Part shown: positions 54,901-64,000 of the stretch, piece after piece | How the letters are laid out: each line of letters begins with the position of its first letter | Numbering within the stretch: the first letter of the stretch is position 1 | NCBI GenBank assembly: GCA_011316305.1 | Contig: SAUG01000098.1 | Location: 124,001-188,000, forward strand | Length of the DNA: 64,000 nucleotides | Direction of reading: 5' to 3' | Source of the DNA: Rusavskia elegans | Lineage: Eukaryota > Ascomycota > Lecanoromycetes > Teloschistales > Teloschistaceae | Made by a program: the position numbers and the translations under genes | Notes under the pieces: generated by a model | Seen by the model: the letters and a program-made list of their open reading frames with translations, nothing else | Told to the model about the DNA's origin: nothing | Databases searched by the model: none

Positions 54901-57900
54901 TCAAAAAATAAAAAATTCGAATAGTCTCTATTATTATCGTTATAGAATAAAATGATAGCTAAAAAATAGAAATTAGTAGAAACTTTTGAAAATCTAGATA
55001 TAATTTATAATATCGATATATAAACTAGAAATCGATTAAAGGAATTAGAATAAAATAATAGAAACTTTTATTAGATATTTTTCTACGCGTTAAACGTTTC
55101 TAGTAGTTAAAAGAAAATAAATTTTTTTAGAAATCTATTAAAATTATCAGAATTAAATTTAGAGAAAAATTTAATAGATATCTTTTACGCGGTTAATATA
55201 AAATCTTTGATTAAATTAAAAGATATAGAATTATTGATTCTATTAAACTTCAATAAAATATATTATTTCTAAGCGATTAAATTATCTTTTTTTCTTCTAA
55301 AGCCTTAAAATATTAGATAAAACGAATTTATTTTACGAGTAAACGACGAAGATTTAACTCGTAAATAGATAAATTATTATAAATTTCTTTCTAATAAAAA
55401 AATAACGACTAAATTTCCTTATTTTTATTTAATCATTTAAATATAGCGTGTCTAATTTTAGTATAAAATTTAGCTTATTCGTCTTCGAGACGTTTTTCTA
55501 TAGTATAACTAATAGTAAAACTAATAAAAAATGATAGAAATCCTATAGATTCTCTCGTATATATTATGGAGCAAGCTTTTATAAGACCGAAAGGCATATA
55601 ATAAGTTGCCCGATTAGGTTTAATACGGCTCGCTAGATTAGATAGCGGCTTTAGTACGCACCTTTTATACCCGTAAGCTTCCTCTATAGAAAAAAAACCT
55701 CGTTAAACCTAATTATTATCTATATTTAACCTCGTTAAAATAAATAGTAGTAATAAAGGTATTCTGATTATCCTACGTTATTATATATAGGCTTATTTTA
55801 AATCTACGCCAGCGAGTATAGTCCTCTAAGCCTTTCAGAAGCTTAAATTATCTCTAACTACTCTTTAGTAAATATAAGCTAATTCCGCTAGGATTAAATA
55901 AAGGTTAATTACCTTTATTCTACTTTACTTTACTTTATCTTTGCTATTATTAGTATAGTACCTACTAGCTTCGAATTTGCCTCCGAAGGCTATAACGGCG
56001 ACGAATAGCCTAGTACTATATTATAACCTATTAAATAACGTTAGATACCCTAGCCTTAGTTAGCTATTTACAGGCTTATTAATAAACGATTAGGCCGGAG
56101 CTTTATCTATCGAATTAAGATTTAAAGCTTTTAAAAATAAGATAAACGGCTTTACCTCGCTTAAAAATAAAATCGACTTCCTTATCTAATCTTTAGGTAG
56201 TAGGAATAAACGATCTCAGTTTCCTTATAAATAAACGGCGGAGATTTCCTTACCGCTATTATCTACTAAAGCTTAAATTTAGGGTACCGCTAGGTAATTA
56301 TCTCTATTATTTTAAAACTTTAACGGCGACGAACGATACCTCTAGTTCCGTCCGAGCGAGCTTTAAGACCTTATTATCGTAGTATTATAGGTATTTAAGA
56401 GTATAAATCCTTTAAACGATAAAAAAAAGTTTAAGATATTAGATATCGGATATTTTAATCCTTACCTATTATAAACTATATATAGTAAAGGCGGTTAGAT
56501 TTATATAGGTTAAGATATATAGTTTAGAGACGTATATCTTTTTATAGGCCAGGCTAAAACGCAGGCGAAAATCCAAGGAGCTCTATTTATTCGCTAGTAC
56601 CTTTATCTCTACCTCCGCGGTACGGCTTAGGCCTAGTACGCTGCCGAACTCGATAACGTTTACTATATAGTACTCTAAGGCGGTAAAGATCTATAGATAT
56701 AGGAAAAGCTGTTTACCTAACGGTTTAAAATAAAAGCCAGCGATACGATAGATCTATTAAAGGCTAACGAGTATACGATCGATAATATACGCTAGTAACG
56801 CCCGGTTTCTAATTATATATAGTAAGTAGTACGTTATAGCTATAATACTGGCTTTAAAGACGAATAGTAGCAGGTTCTCTAGGTATTTAACTATCTAGTA
56901 CCGAGTCTACAGCGTAATATTAATAAATTAATAGAAATAACGATCCTCCTATCGTTTATATAAAAGCTCGAAGCTAAAAAAACCGCCTAGAGAAGATTCT
57001 ATATATTAAAGTTCCCCGAAAAGCCTTAATAAACTTAGTACTATTAGAATTAGGTACTATCTCGTTAGAATATATTATAACCGTTATATAATTTATAGGG
57101 GAATTAACCTTAATAACTATATCGTTAATAGCGCGGACCGTCTGATAATTCGTTTTAATATAAATCTCGCTAGTAGAATTAGTAATCTTTTTAATAGTCT
57201 TCCTAGCAGTTATCCTAACCTATTTAGCGCCGTATCGAGGCTCCGCCGCGAAGTAACTAGAGCTTTAAACTAAATCTAAATTATAATTAGCAGGCTAACG
57301 CTAATTTTAGTAGCGCGAATAAGGAAAATACCTATATATTTATTAGAAATACCGGAGATAACGATACTTATAATAATAGCTCCTATAGAAAAGAGTTTCC
57401 TCTAGAGGCCTACCTAGTATATAGCTTTTCCGTTAATTTTAATAATACTAGAGACGTTTAGTAAAATTTATAACTATAGATATATAATTTATATTCTATT
57501 CTCTAGAGTTTTAGTAACGCTAATAAGCTCGTAGATTATAGAATTTATTTCTATAGCGTCGATCCGAGATCTTCTAGCCAGAAATATATAAAGAAGTAAT
57601 AGGATTTTAATTAATATATACGCGATAATATATATACCTTTAAATCTAGATTCTAGAGGTACGCTACTGCGAATACTACCGTATTTAATAAAACGAATCT
57701 AAATAAATATATCGATATAGGCAGTAGAACTTCTATTATCGACTGTTTTCTCCTACCTAAAGGTATTAATTTAACTATAATTACGGAAAAAACGATACCG
57801 GTTACTTTTAAAGGCGTTTACGGTCTCTAACTATATAATCGAGTTGCTAAATTTAATATTTAATTTATAGGAGGCGAGATTAACGTACCTATAATCGTAT

Positions 57901-60900
57901 ATTTAATAGATAATCTATAAACAGGTCTTATTATCGGCTTAAACTAATTAGAGGATCTTAATATAGTTCTATATTTTAAGAAATATATTATAACTATTAG
58001 CGAAAAGGAAGTTAAACTTATATATTCCGAAAGCGCTAATTCGAATATAATCCTCTTAATATATATTAGAATCTTAAAGCTACTATTTATTATATATAAG
58101 GAACGCTAGAAGAAATAGGTAGTATTAATAAAGGCGATAAGTAAACTGAAGCTAAAAGCTATATTTAATTTAATTCTAGCTAATTAGGATTAAAAGTAAA
58201 TAAATTCTTTAGAAACTTAAATTCCTACTTACTTAACTAATAATAAAACGGACTAATTAGCTTCTAGGAACTCTGTAACTAATTCCGCTTCTACCCTTCC
58301 TATTATATATATATATAAACGCTATACCTATATCGCTTCGTCTAATCGTAAACTATACCGCTATCGATATCCTCGCTTACTTTAGCGCTAACGCCTCGAT
58401 TTAACTGGCTAGGAGCCTATATATATAGAAAAGAGCTTAGAAAAGTAGAAAGTTCTAGGAGCTATACGGCGCGTATAGAAGAGATAGCGGATAAATTTAG
58501 GCGTATTCCAGGCGTAGTAGAGTTAATAATCTCGCTAGCGCTCGTTATAGTATCGAGGGCGATACCTTTTTCTTTTTTTAGGGTATTTATTATAGAGCAA
58601 GCTTTTATAAGGCCGAAAGGTATATAATAAATTACCCGATTAGGTTTTATACGGCTCGTTAGATTAGATAGCGGCCTTGGCACGCACCTTTTATACCCGC
58701 AAGCCTCCTCTATAGAAAAAAAACCTCGTTGAACCTAATTATTATCTATATTTGACCTCGTCATAACAGTATATAAAGATATTATAGAATCTTTTAGATT
58801 TTATATACTTTTCGTAAATATCGGTATCCGAAAAAACTTTATAGATTTTAGATAAATCGCGAAAATAATAACTATAAAAAAAAGGTATAATTTACTTTAG
58901 ACGTTAGATATATTAGTAAAATCTATAATAAAATCTATGATAATATATAATAGAGTTTTAAAAAAGAATAAAAAGAAAAAAGAAATAGAAAAAAACGAAT
59001 AAGTTATATTCTATAGATAGAAATATACTAGATAAAAAGTATTATAAAAAAGGCGATATTATATCCAAAATTCTATAGAAATATTGACGTTTATTAATTA
59101 GATAAACGAATTAATAGTTTAGTCTAATTCGAGCCGTTAAAACCGTAGAGCCGCTTCTATTTAACAGAATAGCTCTATCGGATAGATCGGCCTTTATATT
59201 ATATATATCGCTTTTTATATCAATTAGATAGTTTTTTTTATTAATTATTAATATAATTTTTAAATATCCTTTATTTTTTTTTAATTCCTTTAGTAACGAA
59301 GATATTTCGTAATATCGCGACTTTACCTTTATAGCTATATAGGACTAGTCGCGATAATCTACGCCAGAAGTCCTTTACTATTTAGTAGTTCGGACTATAT
59401 CTACGGCTATAGCTAGACCCGAACGTAACGCCTTCTAATATATAGAGACGTTATATAGTAAATCGAAAATGAAATTAGAAAAACGTAGATAGAATTCTAA
59501 TACTAGATCTATTTTAGAACTCGAATTTATCGTCGATAGAATTCGTACTAGCCGTCTAAAGATATTAGAGAAATAAAACGAGATAATATTTATCTAGAAA
59601 TTAGAAAATAATAATAGAAATAAATATAAATTTTTTATTATAGCGATACTATATACTAAATTTATTTCTAAATCGATTATATAAAAGATTTTAAAACGGA
59701 ATAGTTTCAATATTTATAAACGAACGATAAAATCGATTTCGATAGACCGAATAGAACGGACTTTTAATTTTACGAAAAAAGTGTATTAGTAGAATCGAGC
59801 CTAAATAACTACAGAATATATAGAGTATAAAATAATAATTAAATATTATAACTATATCATAGATTTTGGAATTGAAAAACTTTTAAAGAAACTATAAAAT
59901 ATATACAACCGGATAGAACTAAAAGATAGAATTTTATTTAAATAACGAAATTCCTTTAAAAAAGAATTTAGATATATTTTGAATAGATGAATCTAAATAC
60001 TTTTTAGTTATAAAAATAGATGATTCCTTATATTAATTAAATTTAATCAAAAAACCTTATTTAAATAATATTTATTTTCTTATTAATAATATATTGATAT
60101 AAATCTACTATTTCTAGATATAGAAACAAATAAAAAAGATTAATAATTTACTTTATATTTTTATTATCTTCGGCTTCCGCCTTCGTCTTTTTCTCTATAT
60201 TTTTTTCTTTTTCTATATTTTTATTTTAATTTTTATATTCGTTTTAATTAAATTTAATACTTTTAGCTAAACTTTTATTGTTTTCGAATTTAATATTATT
60301 CTATTTAGTAAAATATCTCTCTCTTATCTAGTTTTTATTATTAACTTCGACGATATTATTAATATTTTCGTTTTTCATTTAATATAGATATTCAATAGCT
60401 ATAGAAATCGTATTATTACTATAGTTAAGTTTTTTAATAAATTTCGTCTATTTTTATATAAACTCTAGTATTTTAGCGGTTTTAAATTTTTCAAAATTAT
60501 TATAACAGATTATTTATTATTAGATAAAATTAACGATTAAAATTATATATTTAATTAAAACTGTATTACTAATAACTTTAATAGCTATATTAAATTTGAA
60601 GAAATAATAGATATAAATAACTATAAATTGAATAATTTTATTTATATTTAATATATTATTCTATTATATTATCTTTTTCTATTTCTATTTTATTCAGTCG
60701 ATAAATATTATCTCTTTTACTTATTTTTTTAGCGAGTTTTATTCGCAAAGTTAATTTCGCAATATAATATTATATATAAATTTATATCTAATATAATCTA
60801 TATTATTTTATCGTATTATTATAAAAATTTTTACTAATTTTATAATTCGTTTCTTTATTTCTAGCGTTTTATTCTAAAAGAAACTTTATATCTAAATTTA

Positions 60901-63900
60901 TAGTTTTTAATATATCGATTTCTTTTAGTTTCTACAAACGTTTATATATAATAATATAATCTATCCTTTATTTTTTTCAGAATATCCATTTAGATTTCGA
61001 CTATTTTCTACCGTATTTATAGTTTATAACCGACTAAAACTTTAAAGATAGTAGTTTTAATTTGAGTATAACGGGATATAAGATAGTAGTAAAAGTAATA
61101 TAATAAAGTAATATAAATAATATTAGAAAAAGTCTACGTAAAATAGGAGCTAAAAGTATATAGATATATATAATAAAATATATTAAGATTTATAGATATA
61201 TATTGGCCCGTTCATTTTAGCCGAAGTCTAGCCGATAACTATATTAACTAATTGAATTTTATTTTCGATTTTTTTTTTAATTTATTAACTATTATTATAG
61301 ATTTCTAATATAATATATAATGTTTTATATTATTCGTCGTTCTATTTATTAGTATATTCTAATCAAGCTAGAAGTATATTAAAATAATATAGTAAATTAT
61401 ATAATAATGCCAAGAGATATTTTAATATATAAAATTACTTTAAAACCGATTCGTAGAAATCTAGAAAAGACTAGAAATAATAAAATCGAATAAAAGAAAA
61501 AAAAAGCTGCTAGTATAATAGTAAAGATAATATTTTAAAATAATATATTTTAAATCTTCTAGCTAATAGTATATCGATAGAAATTTAATTAAAAAGTTAA
61601 TACCGTCGTTTTTCGAAATATCTATCGCTATTAGAAAGATTTTAAAATACTAATTCTAAAAATACTATTTAATAAATTATATTACGAAAATGTTTAAAAT
61701 ATCGCTATAAAAATAGTTAATTCGGCTAGAGTTATTAGAATATAATATACGGTATTAACGATTTTATAGAATTCAATAAAAATATATATTATTATTTACC
61801 TAATTTATTAATATATTACTTTATTATATTACCATTTATATACTACTATATTTTTATTATTTAGATATCAATCTAGTAGTAATTTATATTAAACGAATTA
61901 TTATCTAAATTAAAAATTTTAGATATATAGCTAAAAAGTAATAAATTAGTTAATAGTCGAACTTTATATAATTAAAAAATCCGGAAAAAAGATATATAGT
62001 TTAAAATTTTTCTAGAAAAAAATAATATAAAATAACATCGTTATATAAACTAATATTGATTAAAATATATAACTATAATATATTATCTAATTTATTTAAT
62101 ATAATTGAAATAATATATTTAAAACAACAATCGTTTATAAAAGTTATAGTATTCGATTTTCTAATATAATTACGAGTCGGATTAGATTAGATTTCTATTA
62201 ATTTTTATTTTATAATCCGATTCGATTTTCGATTCTAATATTAGAATTCGATCCGACCCGTTAAAAATCGGATCGGATATCCGACGGTTCGATAGAAATC
62301 CGATTTCAAATAGCCAATTTAATTATATTAAAATACGTTTTTAATAAAATATTAATTTTATTAATATTATCGAAAATAAAATATATAAATTAATTTCGTT
62401 TATTTAAATTGAAAGTAATATTTAAGTAGAAATTACGTTAATAAATAATGAATATATTTAAAAGCGATTAAAATATATAGATACTAACTATTATAATATC
62501 AGTAATCTATATAATAATTATTTATTTATTATAATTATTTTCGTATTAAAAATAAAATTAAAAGCGAATATTTTAACTAAACTATTAGTAAAAAATAAAT
62601 ATAAAATATTTAAAAAATAACTCGATATAAAAATTAGTAGGAATTCGAATTAAATATTAATTATTAAGATTTATTTAGATTTAAAATATTTATTATTCGT
62701 ATTTGAATAATAGTAGAAAGTAGTAATTTAAAACAACAATATCGTTACAATATAAATAAATTCTATTAATTTAAATAAAATTCGAAAATAATAGAAATTA
62801 GTAATTTAAAAAAAGATAATCTTCGTATCGAATAGAAATATTAAAATATATAGTAGTTTAAATAAAATTGATATTAAAATCCGCGCTCAAGCTCGCGCTA
62901 AGGCTCGCGCTAAAATTCGGGCTAAAATTTATATTAAAATTCGGATTAAAACTGTAACGTCTCTTTATATCAGACAATCAGAAGGCGTTACGTTCGAGTT
63001 TAACTACAACCGTAGGCGTAGTCCGAATTATAAAATAGTAAAAGATTTCTAATATAGATTATTATAACTAGTTCTATATAGCCGTAAAATTTAAGTTACG
63101 ATATTATAAGACGTATTTATTATATAAATAATTATAGGAGATAAATGGAATAATATTAAATAATTATATCAATAACTAATAAAAAAAAGCAATCTAATAG
63201 ATATCAGGAACGATATATATAGTAAAAGAGCTAATATACCTAATAAAACCGACCTATTAAATAAAAGCGATTCTATAGCTCTAGCGGTTCTAATTAAATT
63301 AAACCATTAATTCATTTATTCAATTAATAATTATATATATTTCTATAGAATTATAGACGTAATACGACCATTTTTATAGCGTTTTTCCAAATTTCTTTAA
63401 AGTTTTAAAGCGTTTTTAAAGTATTTCTTTAGTTTTTAGATATTTTTTTCGTCTAGGAATTCTTTTTATTTAATTAAAAATTTATTAATTTTCTTTTTTT
63501 TTATTAATAATTTATTCGATTTTATATTCTTTACTTTTTTAATAGTATTAGTTTTTCGCGAATAGTATTCGTTTTAATACTTTTTTAAAAAAGTTAATAT
63601 AAAATTTCGGAAAATTTTCCGTAACTTGTAATTTAAAATAGGCTATTATATCTTTAATATCATTTATTTTAAATATTTCTATAAATAGTTCATCTAGCTT
63701 TTTATCTATAGAACTTTTAATTAATAAAAGTATTTTATTATTTTTTTATATATTATGTAGTGGTCAGGGTTCTGCATCACTCGAACGGTTTAAGGGGTCA
63801 TGGAATGCATATCTGGATTGTATAGTTGTATACGAATTCGGATACTAACTGATCCGGTCGTTAATCGCAAGAGCGGGTATAGGAGCGGGTATAGGCCTAG

Positions 63901-64000
63901 CGTGGAGATGCTTGTATACATAAATGTCTCACTCCTCTATAGTTATAGGAAATCAGTTTGGAATTCTACAATTATAGTATTTTTTAGATTTGTTTATTTT

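Overview
This window looks like a chromosome segment of a filamentous ascomycete, most likely a Dothideomycete (Capnodiales-like; this is inference). The supporting signs are short 50-160 nt GT-AG introns, family-2 haloperoxidase, RTA1, 2EXR-type and F-box genes, a fused tryptophan synthase, and a repeat-induced point mutation (RIP) landscape. In that landscape long AT-rich blocks have almost no CpA or TpG but keep CpG.

Region 1 (1-15 kb) is an ordinary gene-rich core. It holds the 5' part of a fatty-acid-oxygenase-like haem peroxidase (minus strand, cut by the window edge), a family-2 haloperoxidase, an RTA1 membrane protein, a 2EXR-like protein, an F-box protein, the succinate dehydrogenase assembly factor SDHAF4/Sdh8, tryptophan synthase (TRP5) and a conserved fungal protein of unknown function. 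Several of these are only visible after splicing, so I give exon boundaries.

Region 2 (15.5-30.7 kb) is the most striking coding part. It is a cluster of nine related copies of one family with an F-box-like LPQEL motif near the N-terminus and a TLDFTECYG-like motif near the C-terminus. Copies 1-4 are on the plus strand and copies 5-9 on the minus strand, so the two arrays converge near 24.8 kb. Copies 1, 2 and 4 are open. Copies 3, 5 and 8 each carry one in-frame stop in the body of the gene (copy 8 also shows a frameshift at its N-terminus). Copy 9 has frameshifts and stops. Copy 7 has no in-frame ATG. Copy 6 is a C-terminal fragment split by a 565-bp hAT-like element with an 8-bp target duplication. 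A secreted four-cysteine protein gene and a frameshifted gene of another fungal family lie between copies 1 and 2.

Region 3 (31.4-64 kb) begins just past an intron-containing tRNA-Leu(CAA). It is two AT-rich, RIP-degraded blocks (about 31.6-49.2 and 52.4-63.7 kb) on either side of an intact ankyrin-repeat gene of normal composition (49.7-51.9 kb). Within the blocks I could delimit four structures: a full-length Ty3/gypsy element with 493-bp LTRs and GTTAT target duplication; a 5' fragment of the same family; a 181-bp-LTR element with GTATA duplication nested inside a second LTR element with TAGTA duplication; and hAT-like inverted-repeat elements with TAGACTGGC-type ends and 8-bp duplications.

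How it fits together (inference): a lineage-expanded gene family sits against a repeat-rich compartment and is being eroded by point mutations, some in the RIP sequence context, and by transposon insertion. The tRNA gene and the ankyrin gene mark abrupt composition boundaries.
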